A stretch of 64,000 nucleotides of DNA from Tidjanibacter sp. (GCA_017936605.1 JAGBFH010000015.1:1-64000); one strand, 5' to 3'. Positions 35,332 through 44,923 are shown, counted from the stretch's first letter. The notes: generated from the letters alone by a model not told the origin. Numbers and translations: made by a program.

Positions 35332-35339
35332 CAAATATA
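35332..35339 (-). promoter_or_regulatory. -7 box of the YD-repeat-like gene
   Basis: TATATTTG on the minus strand is an exact -7 box 30 nt upstream of the start codon. No clear -33 box is seen. Confidence 0.45.
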
Positions 35340-35372
35340 AGCATATTTTTTTGCAGGGGCAAAAAAAAGAGC

Positions 35373-35620
35373 GGAGAATTGAGAGCGGAGAGATAAGGTC
35401 CCTAGGGTCGTTAAGGTCTTTAAGGTCTTTAAGGTCCTTAAAGTCCCCTCAAACAATTATGAATATTAAATTCCCTTTTGGCCCTTTCTGCCCTTTTAGC
35501 CCCTTTGGGACTCCTCCCCTACGAAAGGGGAGGTTGGGAGGGGTGCTCGAAAATTGCGTGCGCGTCCTCGCGCACAGGGAGGGTCCGCGTAGCGGGGGAG
35601 AGGTCTGTTATCTGTAGTCT
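35373..35620. repeat. Heptamer and nonamer arrays with hairpin module
   Basis: GAGAATT/GAGAGCG heptamers are followed by GGTCTTTAA/GGTCCTTAA nonamers (35398-35445) and GGCCCTTTC-like nonamers (35478-35508). A CTCCCCTACGAAAGGGGAG hairpin comes next, then a GTGCGCG/CGCGCAC hairpin, then the GGGGAGAGGTCTG block with TTATCTG. No gene is seen. Confidence 0.7.
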
Positions 35621-35625
35621 TTCGA

Positions 35626-35740
35626 CGCATATCGCGGAGGGAGTTTTGTGCCAAATAAGAAAGCGGCACCGGAGTTTGCTTGGCGCAAATGAGGATGCCG
35701 CTTTGAGATTTGGTGCAAAATTCACCCGCGAGATGTGCTC
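35626..35740 (-). repeat. Nested 3'-end hairpin element, copy 7 (after prfC)
   Basis: On the minus strand the element starts with the prfC stop itself: TAGCGAGCACATCTCGCGGG. The middle arms are TTTTGCACCAAAT / ATTTGGCACAAAA, and stem 2 is AAGCGGCATCC / GGTGCCGCTT. The core is TCA-TTTGC-GCCAA-GCAAA-CTCC. There is no T-run after it. Confidence 0.8.
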
Positions 35741-35741
35741 G

Positions 35742-37319
35742 CTAAAATTCGGAGGTGAACTTGAATCGAATATCAGGAAACTTCTCGATGGCGAGTTGGA
35801 GGGCGTAGGAGGTGTCGGCAAGGAAGACATCGCGGCCGTGCTTGTCCACCGCCATATTGGTGAACTTGCGCTTCTTGAAGTCGGCCAGCTGCTCGGCGTT
35901 GTCGGACTCTATCCAGCAGGCCTTGTGGATGGCTATGGGCTCCCAACGACACTTGGCGCTATACTCGTGCTCGAGGCGGTACTGGATGACCTCAAACTGG
36001 AGGGCACCCACCGTGCCGATAATCTTGCGGCCGTTGAGCGACGAGGTGAAGAGCTGTGCCACACCTTCATCCATAAGCTGGTCGATACCCTTGGCGAGCT
36101 GTTTGAACTTCTGGGGGTCGGCATTCTCTATGTAGCGGAACATCTCGGGTGCGAAGGAGGGGATGCCCGTAAACTTGAGTTTCTCACCCTCGGTGAAGGT
36201 GTCGCCAATCTTGAAGTTGCCCGTATCGTGAAGTCCCACAATATCACCCGCATAGGCGGTATCGACAACAGATTTTTTCTCGGCCAGGAAGACGCTGGGC
36301 GAGGAGAACTTCATCTGCTTGCCACTACGCACATGGAGGTAGTTTTTACCTCGCTCAAAGGTGCCGCTACAAATCTTCAGGAAGGCGAGGCGGTCACGGT
36401 GGTTGGGGTCCATATTGGCGTGAATCTTGAAGACAAAGCCCGTCATCTTCTCCTCGGTGGCCTCCACGATGCGTGTTTCGGTGGGAGCGGCGTGGGGCGA
36501 GGGTGCAATGCGGATGAAGGTCTCCAGAAGCTCCCTTACACCAAAGTTATTCACAGCCGAGCCGAAGAATACGGGGGCCAGCAGACCCTGAAGGTAGAGG
36601 TCCCTATCGAAGGGCTCGAAGAGTTCGGCAACCATCTCGAGGTTTTCGTGCAGTTCGTCGGCCGACTTTGCGCCTATATGGGTAGCCAGGGCGGGGTCAT
36701 CGAGTGTGAGGTGGATACTCTCGGCAATATACTGATGGTCCACCTCTTTGAAGAGTGCAAGGCTCTCGTCGAAGATGTTGTAGACACCCTGGAAAGAGTT
36801 ACCACTGCCGATGGGGAACGAGAGGGGCCTGACGGCAATCTGCAACTCCTGCTCAATCTCCTCCAGAAGCTCAAAGGGCTCCTTGCAGGGGCGGTCGAGT
36901 TTGTTCACAAAGACCATCACAGGCGTAGAGCGCATACGGCACACATTCATAAGTTTACGGGTCTGGCTCTCAACACCTTTCGCACCGTCGATAACGATAA
37001 TTACAGCATCTACGGCCGTAAGGGTGCGGTAGGTATCCTCGGCGAAGTCTTCGTGACCTGGGGTGTCGAGGATGTTGATCTTCGTGCCCTGGTACTCAAA
37101 CTCCATAACGGAGGTGGCCACCGAGATACCCCTCTGGCGCTCAATCTCCATAAAGTCGGAGGTTGCGGTCTTCTTGATTTTGTTGCTCTTGACGGCACCT
37201 GCCACGTGGATAGCGCCACCGAAGAGGAGGAGTTTTTCGGTGAGAGTGGTCTTACCCGCATCGGGGTGTGCGATGACGGCGAATGTTCGCCTGCGTTTGA
37301 TTTCGTCCTGTAATGCCAT
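35742..37319 (-). CDS. prfC: Peptide chain release factor 3
   Basis: Translational GTPase of 525 residues that removes RF1/RF2 from the ribosome after peptide release. The G-domain motifs are VIAHPDAGKTTLTE, RGISVATSV (switch), LDTPGHEDFAEDT and VNKLDRPCKEP. Domain II and the RF3-type C-terminal domain follow (LQFEVIQYRLEHEY). Length matches the family. The gene is divergent from xerD, and the stop codon is the first base triplet of a nested hairpin element. Confidence 0.97.
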   Translation of the reverse strand: MALQDEIKRRRTFAVIAHPDAGKTTLTEKLLLFGGAIHVAGAVKSNKIKKTATSDFMEIERQRGISVATSVMEFEYQGTKINILDTPGHEDFAEDTYRTLTAVDAVIIVIDGAKGVESQTRKLMNVCRMRSTPVMVFVNKLDRPCKEPFELLEEIEQELQIAVRPLSFPIGSGNSFQGVYNIFDESLALFKEVDHQYIAESIHLTLDDPALATHIGAKSADELHENLEMVAELFEPFDRDLYLQGLLAPVFFGSAVNNFGVRELLETFIRIAPSPHAAPTETRIVEATEEKMTGFVFKIHANMDPNHRDRLAFLKICSGTFERGKNYLHVRSGKQMKFSSPSVFLAEKKSVVDTAYAGDIVGLHDTGNFKIGDTFTEGEKLKFTGIPSFAPEMFRYIENADPQKFKQLAKGIDQLMDEGVAQLFTSSLNGRKIIGTVGALQFEVIQYRLEHEYSAKCRWEPIAIHKACWIESDNAEQLADFKKRKFTNMAVDKHGRDVFLADTSYALQLAIEKFPDIRFKFTSEF

Positions 37320-37467
37320 TATATAAAGTTTAGCCTTTTGCCTATAAAATACTCGAGTGGATGTTATGGATTGCGCCGCTATTATGGGCCCTCACTCCAA
37401 AAAATTGGGTTATCGGGGCAAAAATACAAAAGAAATTGTTAATTTAGCCCACCGACAACGACATTTT

Positions 37468-38376
37468 ATGAGCAGAGAGAAACAAGAGTGGGAGAAAACT
37501 ATCGAGAGCTGGGGGCGACATCTGCGCCTCGAGCGGGGCTTGTCGGTCAATACTATTGCGGCCTACACCACCAACCTCTCCGACTTTGCCACCCATCTAT
37601 GCTCCGCGCCAAGTACCACCAAACTCCCCTCGGAGGTCACCAAGGGCGACATCGAGGAGTATATGGTAGTCCTCTATGAGCGCCGCACAACCCCCACAAC
37701 CCAAGCCCGCAATCTTAGCGCCCTGCGTGCCTTTTTCAGATACCTTGTATTCAAGGGCATTATGACCGACTCCCCTACCGCGAAGGTCTCCTCGCCCAAG
37801 ACGGGTCGCACCCTTCCCGACACCCTTTCCACCGGCGAGATTGACGCAATGATAGCGGCCATAGACCCCTCCTCAAAGGCGGGTCATAGGGATAGGGCTG
37901 TGATTGAGATGCTCTACTCGTGTGGCCTGCGCGCCTCGGAACTTACGGGCCTCAGACTTGGCGACATCTTCTGGAAGGAGCGGGTCGTGAGGGTCATCGG
38001 CAAGGGTGACAAGCAACGCCTTGTACCCTTCAGCAAGGCGGCCCAGAGGCAACTCAAGCTCTACCTCGAGTGTCGTCCGCAGATGGCCACCGCTGCCAGC
38101 GGCGACATACTCTTCCTGAATCAGCGTGGAGGAGGGCTTTCGCGTATGTCGGTATTCAACATCGTGACCGACTCGGCCCAGAGGGCAGGCATCACAAAGA
38201 GTATCTCGCCCCACACCCTGCGCCATAGTTTTGCCACCCACCTGCTGGAGGGCGGAGCCGACATCCGCGAGGTTCAGGAACTCCTTGGCCACGAGGACAT
38301 CACCACCACCGAAATCTACACACACATCTCCAAACGCCACCTCAGAGAGGTGATTGAGGCTTTGCCTCTGAAATAA
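37468..38376 (+). CDS. xerD: Tyrosine recombinase XerC/XerD
   Basis: Site-specific recombinase of 302 residues that resolves chromosome dimers at dif with FtsK. The N-terminal SAM-like domain starts with WEKTIESWGRHLRLERGLS. Catalytic residues are Arg in SCGLRASEL, Lys in VIGKGDKQRLVP, HxxR in SPHTLRHSFATHL, His in LLGHEDI and Tyr in TEIYTH. The start at 37468 is chosen because it matches the family start and follows a possible -7 box (TAATTTAG, 37440-37447). XerD fits better than XerC, but one genome region cannot settle that. Confidence 0.92.
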   Translation: MSREKQEWEKTIESWGRHLRLERGLSVNTIAAYTTNLSDFATHLCSAPSTTKLPSEVTKGDIEEYMVVLYERRTTPTTQARNLSALRAFFRYLVFKGIMTDSPTAKVSSPKTGRTLPDTLSTGEIDAMIAAIDPSSKAGHRDRAVIEMLYSCGLRASELTGLRLGDIFWKERVVRVIGKGDKQRLVPFSKAAQRQLKLYLECRPQMATAASGDILFLNQRGGGLSRMSVFNIVTDSAQRAGITKSISPHTLRHSFATHLLEGGADIREVQELLGHEDITTTEIYTHISKRHLREVIEALPLK

Positions 38377-38402
38377 TAAATCCCCCTCAGACCCCCACCA
38401 GA

Positions 38403-38432
38403 AGAGCATAGCCGCCACGCGATGCTCTTTTA
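38403..38432 (+). terminator. xerD terminator
   Basis: AAGAGCAT pairs with ATGCTCTT around a GC-rich loop and ends in TTTTATTAT. Confidence 0.8.
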
Positions 38433-38467
38433 TTATATAACAGAGGTATAATGTAAAGAAAAAATAC

Positions 38468-38475
38468 TATCTTTG
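38468..38475 (+). promoter_or_regulatory. -7 box of the large lipoprotein gene
   Basis: TATCTTTG is an exact -7 box, with a 77-nt leader before the start at 38553. No good -33 TTTG is seen. Confidence 0.5.
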
Positions 38476-38552
38476 TAACAGATTGGAGGATTTTATCCCT
38501 TTCGACACCAGAAAAAAACAAGACAAAGTAAACATAAAAAACTTTTTGCGTT

Positions 38553-40943
38553 ATGAAACAGTTCCTACGCAGCGCTCTGCTGCTGGCTCCCCTGTTCGTC
38601 TTGGCAGCCTGCAACACCGACTACAACTTCGACAACATCTCGCTGGAGGTGACCGTTGGCGACACCGAGGGTATCGTTGTGCCCGTCGGCTCCACCGGCC
38701 AAATCACACTCGACTCGCTCCTTGCCGAATCGGGCATCGAGAGCGACGAGAACGGCAACTATGGTTTCTCTATGAGCGACCAGATGAGTTACACCCTCTC
38801 ACTCGGCACCATCGACCCTCTCACAGGTCTTGTTCCCACCATTGACCCCGTGAGCACCTCGCTCATAGGCAACATCAACGCCGAGATTCCCCTCTTCGAG
38901 GCCACCAAAGACCTTTCACTCCCCTCAGGCATTACGGCCAATATGGAGATTCCCGAGAGTTTCCCCCTGCTTGGCCAGGAGTTCCTGATGCACTATGACC
39001 CCCACACCTTCGAGGGTGAGTTTGAGGTGGAGATTCCCAAGGAGATTGCCTCCATCAAGACCATCCGCTTTGGCGCCAACGGCGAGGGCTCCATTATAGA
39101 CATCCAGTTTGACCTCGGCGGCATTGCCGGCGTGAGCGACAAACGCCTGGTCGAGAAGTTCAACATTGAGCTTCCCGCAGGTTTCACTGTGGAGAGAGTT
39201 CCCGGCGATGACACCTACGACTATTCGAGCGTCTACTGTGGCGAGGGCTCCTCTACCCCCAACCACTTCCACATCGAGAACTTCACGATGACGGGCGACC
39301 ACCTCACCGTGGACCTTCTCATCAAGAGTGTCGACCTGAGCGCTATGACCATCGGCGCGGATGGCAAGCTCACCATCGACGAGGATGTGACCTACGACCT
39401 CGACTTCACAGGCTCCTTCAAAGCCGGCACCGTATCGGCCATTTCGCCCTATGTGTCCATCTCCACCAAGCTGGAGCTCTACGACGCAACTATCACCACC
39501 GGCAACATCTCCCACAACATCTCCGTAACCGAGACCCTCTCGAAGAGTATCGAGCTGCCCGCCGAGATTAAGGAGATTCACAGCATCGCTCTGGTGGACA
39601 ACACCACCGACAAGACCCCCACTCTGGAGCTCGGTCTTAGCATTGAGAACTCCCCCGTGGAGCATATTGAGCTCCACAATGTGGCCATTTCGCTCCCCTC
39701 CTACATCCTCCTCTCCACCCCCGAGGCAGGTTGGAACTACCAGGCAGGTAAGCTCATCGCCACCGAGCCCATAAAGATTAACACCGCGGGTGGCCAGATA
39801 GACCTTGGCACCTTCCAGATTGACGGCATCGGCGCTCTGGCCATTGATAATGGCAAGGTGGACCTCTCGGCCGACATCAAGCTCAATGCCGACTTCGTGC
39901 TGCCCGCAGGTCAGGATGTGACCATCAAGACTCAGCACGAGGATATCACAATCACCCCCCACATCACCCTCTCGGACCTGCGCGTGGAGAGCGTGACGGG
40001 TATTGTTGAGCCTGACTTGGGCGACCTTTTGGAGCCCATTGAGGTTGAGATTGGCGACTTCAGCGCCTCGCTCGAGGGGCTTGAGTTGGACCTCAACATC
40101 GCCTCGCCCGTACTGAAGCTCGACATCGAAAACCCCATTGGCGTGGGCATTGACGCAACCATCAGGATTGACGCATACAAGGCTGGTGAGGTTGCAAAAA
40201 CCGTCACCACCCCCACCATCACCATTCTGCCCGCCGACAACACCTCCATCATCATCACCGGTGAGGAGGGCGAGGTGACCTACCCCGACTCGGGCAACAC
40301 CCTTCTCTACAAGGTGGAGGGACTCTCGGAACTTATCGGTCTGCTGCCCGACAAGCTCATCGTTTCGCTCGATGCCGAGACCAACAAGCAGACACCCCAC
40401 ACCATCGAGCTTCAGGATAGCTACACCTTCGACATCTCCTACTCGGTGGATGCACCCATCGCCTTCTCCAGTGCCAAGAACGGCCACATTGCCTACACCA
40501 CAACCATTGAGGATGTGGACCTGTCGGAGTTGAAGGATATAGCCGTGGAGGTTGAGAGTATCGTTCTCAACATCAAATCGCACAGCACCCTGCCCATAGA
40601 CCTCTCTCTGGCGCTCGAGATGCTCGACGCCGAGGGTCAGGTTATCCCCTCCATCAGCGCCACCACTACCGGCACCATTGAGGGTACCGCAGGCGAGGAG
40701 GAGAAGCTGGCAGAGTGCAAGATTGCACTGGCAATCGACACCCCCGAGGGCTCGAGTGCCTTTACGGAGGTTGCCCGCATCAAGAGCGTACGCTGCACCC
40801 TCGAGGGCGAGACCCTTGCGGGCGGCTCACTCAACAAGAACCAATATATCGACCTCGGAATCTCTCTCCTGCTTGATAAGGGTATCACCGTGGACCTTGG
40901 CACCATAGGGGGCAACAATGCAGACAACACCCCTTCCGAATAA
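38553..40943 (+). CDS. Large beta-rich lipoprotein of unknown family
   Basis: Protein of 796 residues with lipoprotein signal ending LFVLAAC, so it is membrane anchored. The mature protein is almost all beta strands with a very regular alternation (ITLDSLLAESGIES; LTIDEDVTYDLDFTG; VDLSADIKLNADFVLPAGQD). Strands of the type 'xxxVxLxIxSxxxxPIxLxL' recur, which suggests several immunoglobulin-like or elongated beta domains. I see no catalytic motif and no named domain. It is followed 65 bp later by an outer-membrane protein gene on the same strand. I infer a surface pair. Confidence 0.8.
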   Translation: MKQFLRSALLLAPLFVLAACNTDYNFDNISLEVTVGDTEGIVVPVGSTGQITLDSLLAESGIESDENGNYGFSMSDQMSYTLSLGTIDPLTGLVPTIDPVSTSLIGNINAEIPLFEATKDLSLPSGITANMEIPESFPLLGQEFLMHYDPHTFEGEFEVEIPKEIASIKTIRFGANGEGSIIDIQFDLGGIAGVSDKRLVEKFNIELPAGFTVERVPGDDTYDYSSVYCGEGSSTPNHFHIENFTMTGDHLTVDLLIKSVDLSAMTIGADGKLTIDEDVTYDLDFTGSFKAGTVSAISPYVSISTKLELYDATITTGNISHNISVTETLSKSIELPAEIKEIHSIALVDNTTDKTPTLELGLSIENSPVEHIELHNVAISLPSYILLSTPEAGWNYQAGKLIATEPIKINTAGGQIDLGTFQIDGIGALAIDNGKVDLSADIKLNADFVLPAGQDVTIKTQHEDITITPHITLSDLRVESVTGIVEPDLGDLLEPIEVEIGDFSASLEGLELDLNIASPVLKLDIENPIGVGIDATIRIDAYKAGEVAKTVTTPTITILPADNTSIIITGEEGEVTYPDSGNTLLYKVEGLSELIGLLPDKLIVSLDAETNKQTPHTIELQDSYTFDISYSVDAPIAFSSAKNGHIAYTTTIEDVDLSELKDIAVEVESIVLNIKSHSTLPIDLSLALEMLDAEGQVIPSISATTTGTIEGTAGEEEKLAECKIALAIDTPEGSSAFTEVARIKSVRCTLEGETLAGGSLNKNQYIDLGISLLLDKGITVDLGTIGGNNADNTPSE

Positions 40944-41008
40944 GAGCGGTTACCACAGACAAGCAATAAGACAAAAAGTTGAATCCGAAGAAAACGACAA
41001 TATAAGCT

Positions 41009-42394
41009 ATGAAACAGATATTTAGGATAGCAATAGCAGCCCTCGCGGCCCTCCTGATGGTCGCAGAGAGTAGTGCCCAACTCCGCACCTCCTACTTTAT
41101 GACCGGCTCCACACAGCGCTATGACCTCAACCCTGCGCTCTCGCCCTCGAGAGGCTACATCTCGATTCCCGTTGTGGGTGGCCTCTACGCCTCGCTCGAG
41201 ACGAACTTCCTCTCGGCCAACAACTTCTTCTACCCCAATGGCGAGGGTAACGGCGTGGTGACCTATATGCACAAGAGCGTCTCGGCCGAGGAGTTTCTGG
41301 CCAAGCTGCCCGAGCAGAACTCGCTCGAGCTCGGCCTCAACGACCAGATAATCTCGATTGGTAACTACTTCCGCGGTGGTTTCTGGTCGGTGGGCGTAAG
41401 GCTCCGCTCGGAGACCAACATCGACATCCCCAAGGATTTCTTTGCACTCACCAAGACCCTCTCGCAGGGCACCTATAGCATTGCAGGTATGGGCCTTCAG
41501 AGTAGCAACTTTGTGGAGGCTTCGCTCGGCTACACCTTCCCCGTGCAGGATGTGTTCACCCTCGGCTTCCGCGCCAAGATGTTGGTGGGCCTGGCCAATG
41601 TGAGGGCCAACTTCGACACCCTCGACATTGAGATTGGCGAGGATAGCTACGCAGCAAAGATGGCCGGCACCATCGAGAGCAACATCGCAGGCTACAGTTT
41701 CGAGGAGATGACCGGCACGGTGACCCTCGAGCAGTTCACTGGTCACCTCGGCGACTTCTCCAACTTCGACCCCTCGAGAATCAACAGCATAGGTTTTGCC
41801 ATCGACGCAGGTATTGAGTGGACCTTCCGCGACGACCAGATACGCCTCTCGGCAGCTGTCAACGACCTCGGCTACAACGCTTGGAACGCCAACAACTCCT
41901 TCTGTGCGACCATCGACAATGTGAACTTCGCATTCAAGGGCTACGATTTCCAGAACAACGAGGTGAAAATTGAGAAACCCGAGGCCATCTCGCTTACCTC
42001 CACTCCCGAGAAGGCCAGTGGCAAGACCTCGCTCCACACCTCCATTGTGGCGGGCTTGGAGTATAACTTCTTGGGCGACAAGCTGAGCGTGGGCGCCCTG
42101 TGGAACACCAAGATGTATGAGAACCGCCAGTGGAACTCCATCAGCGGTGCGCTGAACTTCCGCCCCACCCGATGGTTCACCGCCTCGGCAAGCTACTCCT
42201 ATGTCAATTCGCTGGGCGTTTTGGGCGTGGCAGCCAACCTCCACTCCACTATGTGCAACATCTTCTTCGGTATGGACTACATCGCCACCAAGTATGGCAC
42301 CGCGGGCGGCGGCGCAATTCCTGTGCCCCTGAACCAGAACTCGGTGAATATAGCCTTTGGCATCTCGATACCCCTTGGAGCAAGGATGTTCTAA
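41009..42394 (+). CDS. Outer-membrane protein, DUF5723-like
   Basis: Protein of 461 residues with signal peptide ending ESSAQ. The region after it (LRTSYFMTGSTQRYDLNPALSP and YISIPVVGGLYASLETNF) matches the start of DUF5723-type Bacteroidota proteins as I know them. Many amphipathic strands with aromatic ends follow (GGFWSVGVRLRSE; LSVGALWNTKMYENRQW; WFTASASYSYVNSLGVLG), and the last strand ends in a Phe, as expected for BAM-inserted beta-barrels. Its function is unknown. It shares an operon with the large lipoprotein. Confidence 0.82.
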   Translation: MKQIFRIAIAALAALLMVAESSAQLRTSYFMTGSTQRYDLNPALSPSRGYISIPVVGGLYASLETNFLSANNFFYPNGEGNGVVTYMHKSVSAEEFLAKLPEQNSLELGLNDQIISIGNYFRGGFWSVGVRLRSETNIDIPKDFFALTKTLSQGTYSIAGMGLQSSNFVEASLGYTFPVQDVFTLGFRAKMLVGLANVRANFDTLDIEIGEDSYAAKMAGTIESNIAGYSFEEMTGTVTLEQFTGHLGDFSNFDPSRINSIGFAIDAGIEWTFRDDQIRLSAAVNDLGYNAWNANNSFCATIDNVNFAFKGYDFQNNEVKIEKPEAISLTSTPEKASGKTSLHTSIVAGLEYNFLGDKLSVGALWNTKMYENRQWNSISGALNFRPTRWFTASASYSYVNSLGVLGVAANLHSTMCNIFFGMDYIATKYGTAGGGAIPVPLNQNSVNIAFGISIPLGARMF

Positions 42395-42397
42395 CAC

Positions 42398-42438
42398 AAA
42401 ACACCGAGCCCGACCGCAAATGGTCGGGCTCGGTGTTT
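42398..42438. terminator. Terminator after the DUF5723-like gene
   Basis: AAACACCGAGCCCGACC pairs with GGTCGGGCTCGGTGTTT around GCAAAT. The stem is perfect and T-rich at both ends. Confidence 0.88.
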
Positions 42439-42442
42439 ATAA

Positions 42443-42600
42443 TTGAAAATGGAAAATTGACAATTGAAAAATATATGAGTGAAAGGTCGGGAAATTAGCG
42501 ACCTTAGGGAAAGCCCCCAAAAAACCCCTTAAGGACCTTAAAGACATTAAAGCCCTTAAAATCCCACTTCTCCCCTCTCTCATCTCTCCCCTCTACAACC
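42443..42600. repeat. Heptamer and nonamer arrays
   Basis: TTGAAAA, TGGAAAA, TTGACAA, TTGAAAA have a 7-bp period (42444-42472). CCTTAAGGA, CCTTAAAGA, CATTAAAGC nonamers lie at 42527-42562, followed by a TCTCCCC/TCTCATC stretch. The spacer to the U32 gene at 42651 holds no gene that I can see. Confidence 0.7.
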
Positions 42601-42650
42601 TGTGGGAGCGCACCTTAAATTCGCCTTCACCGTTGTGTCGGGTGTGGACT

Positions 42651-43904
42651 CTACTCGAGGGATGTGCTCACATATTTGTAGAGTCGGTCGCCGCGATGCA
42701 CCTGCTGGGGCAGCTTCACCGAGCACTTGCGGCCCTGAAGTGCAACCTCAACGGGCTTCTCATCGACCCATATCTGCTCGGGCTTAAACTCCACAGCTCC
42801 TGTGGTTTCGCCCGAGATGAGCACCTTGGTACCCTGCTCCAGAGGCGAGGCCTCAATCAGAATCTCGGCCACCTTGGCCTTCTTGAAGACATTAGTCACG
42901 CGACCCACATAGACCTTCTTGACCGTAGCCGAGGAGCCATAGTTCTGGCTCAGCTCAACGACGGGCTGATTAAGGTAGTAGCCACCCCAGAAGCCGCGAT
43001 TGAAGACGGTGGAGAGCTCCTCCTTCCACTTGGCCACACGCTCGGGGGTATATGAGCCGTGCTCAATAGCCCTCAGAGCCCTATCGTAGCACTCCACGAC
43101 CCTCTTGACATACTCGGCAGGTCGTGCTCGACCCTCAATCTTGAGCACCCTCACGCCTGCATCCACAAACCTATCCAGGAAGTCGATGGTGCAGAGGTCC
43201 TTGGGTGAGAGCAGATAGGTACCCTCGGCGTGGAGCTCCTCGCCCGTATCCCTATCCACAAGTTTATAGGCGTGGCGGCAAATCTGGCGACAAGCACCTC
43301 GGTTGGCCGAGCAGCCCGTAGCGTGGAGCGAGAGGTAACATTTGCCACTCACACTCATACAGAGTGCGCCGTGGGCGAACATCTCTATTTTGACCTTCTC
43401 ACCCGCGGGGCCGCAGATGTTCTCCCTCTCAATCTTCTCGTAGACACCCTTGACCTGCTCGATGGAGAGCTCGCGGGCAAGCACCACCGTATCGGCCCAC
43501 TGGGAGTAGAACCTCACGGTCTCGCTATTGGAGATGGAGAGCTGTGTGGAGATGTGAACCTCGAGGCCCTTGGAACGGGCGTAGAGGATGGCGGCCTGGT
43601 CGCTCACGATGACCGCATCGACCCTCTCGGCGGCGGCCCTGTCGAGCAGCGCGTGGAGAGTTTCGATTTCATCCTCATAGACCACCGTATTGACCGTAAG
43701 GTAGGCCTTCTTGCCGTGCTCGTGGGCTATGGCGACAATCTTCGTGAGGTCGTCGAGGGTGAAGTTGGCGGCCGAGGCGGAACGCATATTGAGCTGACCC
43801 ACGCCAAAATATACCGAGTCGGCACCCGCAGCAATGGCCGCGTGGAGCGCCTCATAGCAGCCACAAGGGGCCATAATCTCTATATCGGAGCGTTTGATTC
43901 CCAT
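42651..43904 (-). CDS. Peptidase U32 family protein (tRNA or rRNA hydroxylation type)
   Basis: Protein of 417 residues with the U32 pattern: ELMAP-like DIEIMAPCGCYEALHAAIAAGADSVYFG, EKVKIEMFAHGALCMSVSGKCYLS, GCSANRGACRQICR and VLKIEGRARPAEYV. The clustered cysteines (MSVSGKC, GCSANRGAC, QICR) fit the Fe-S site of the prephenate-dependent hydroxylases TrhP and RlhA of E. coli. Those act in 5-hydroxyuridine/5-hydroxycytidine formation, so the old 'peptidase' name may mislead. Which RNA is modified cannot be told. It follows the prenyl synthase gene by 18 bp. Confidence 0.9.
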   Translation of the reverse strand: MGIKRSDIEIMAPCGCYEALHAAIAAGADSVYFGVGQLNMRSASAANFTLDDLTKIVAIAHEHGKKAYLTVNTVVYEDEIETLHALLDRAAAERVDAVIVSDQAAILYARSKGLEVHISTQLSISNSETVRFYSQWADTVVLARELSIEQVKGVYEKIERENICGPAGEKVKIEMFAHGALCMSVSGKCYLSLHATGCSANRGACRQICRHAYKLVDRDTGEELHAEGTYLLSPKDLCTIDFLDRFVDAGVRVLKIEGRARPAEYVKRVVECYDRALRAIEHGSYTPERVAKWKEELSTVFNRGFWGGYYLNQPVVELSQNYGSSATVKKVYVGRVTNVFKKAKVAEILIEASPLEQGTKVLISGETTGAVEFKPEQIWVDEKPVEVALQGRKCSVKLPQQVHRGDRLYKYVSTSLE

Positions 43905-43922
43905 AGAATAAATTATCGTATT

Positions 43923-44897
43923 TTAGTTCTTACGACCCAGAAGACTCTGTGCCAACTCCCTGAGGGGCTCTACCCTCTCCCTCTCTACCTCGAGGCTATC
44001 CAGAGCGGCCATAGCCTTGGAGAAGTGGAGCGAGATTTCCTGCTCGGCAATATCCTTAACACCCAACGAGTTGTAAATATCCAGCACACGAGCAATCTTC
44101 TCCTCGGAGGCCATCGACTTATCCTCCAGCAACGCCTGAAGGCTCTTGCGGGTGGCTGCGTCGGCCCTATCGAGGGCGGTGAGCATCAGAAAACTCTTCT
44201 TGCCCTCCATAATGTCGCCACCAATGGGCTTGCCGAGTTGCGCCTCGGTGCCGTAGGCATCCAGCAGGTCGTCCTGCAACTGGAAAGCCAGACCGAGCTC
44301 GGTAGCAAAGGCGAAAAGGTGCTGACGGCTCAGCGTGTCGGCTCCGCCCTGAATGGCGCCAATCATCGTGGCACCGGCCAGCAGAGCGGCGGTCTTCTTG
44401 TCTATCATAGACATATACTCCTCCATCGTGACATCCGAGCGGTGCTCAAACTCCATATCGACCTGCTGGCCCTCACATACGGTCATTGCCGTATAGTTGA
44501 AACAGCCCAGCACGGCGGGCAGATACTCCACAGGGGTCTGCTGCAAGAGCTTATAGGAGTATATCATCATCGCGTCACCCGACAGCAGTGCGGCATTGGT
44601 GCCCCACTTGCCATAGACCGAGGGTTTGCCACGGCGTACGGTGGCGTTGTCCATCACATCGTCGTGCAGAAGGGTGAAGGTGTGGAACACCTCCAAGGCC
44701 GCAGCAGCGGGCAAAGCCGCAAGAGCATTATCCGAAAAGATGTTGCACGAGAGCACCGTCAGCATAGGTCTGAGGCGCTTACCTCCGGCCGAGAGGGAGT
44801 AGATGATGGGCTCATAGAGCGAGTGTGGCGAGCCGTCCACATCGAGGCCATTCATATAGTTGGCCACGGATTTTTGGAGTTCCGAGAGTGAGTACAT
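43923..44897 (-). CDS. Trans-isoprenyl diphosphate synthase
   Basis: Condenses isopentenyl diphosphate onto allylic diphosphates to give chains for quinones or carriers. The 324 residues include GGKRLRPMLTVLSC, the first Asp-rich motif LHDDVMDNATVRRG and the second QLQDDLLDAYG. Small or large residues before the first motif set the chain length, but I cannot fix the product; a C15-C20 or longer product is possible. An exact TATATTTG box is 27 nt upstream. It forms an operon with the U32 gene. Confidence 0.93.
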   Translation of the reverse strand: MYSLSELQKSVANYMNGLDVDGSPHSLYEPIIYSLSAGGKRLRPMLTVLSCNIFSDNALAALPAAAALEVFHTFTLLHDDVMDNATVRRGKPSVYGKWGTNAALLSGDAMMIYSYKLLQQTPVEYLPAVLGCFNYTAMTVCEGQQVDMEFEHRSDVTMEEYMSMIDKKTAALLAGATMIGAIQGGADTLSRQHLFAFATELGLAFQLQDDLLDAYGTEAQLGKPIGGDIMEGKKSFLMLTALDRADAATRKSLQALLEDKSMASEEKIARVLDIYNSLGVKDIAEQEISLHFSKAMAALDSLEVERERVEPLRELAQSLLGRKN

Positions 44898-44923
44898 ATC
44901 TAAGTAGTGGTATCAATTTTGTG

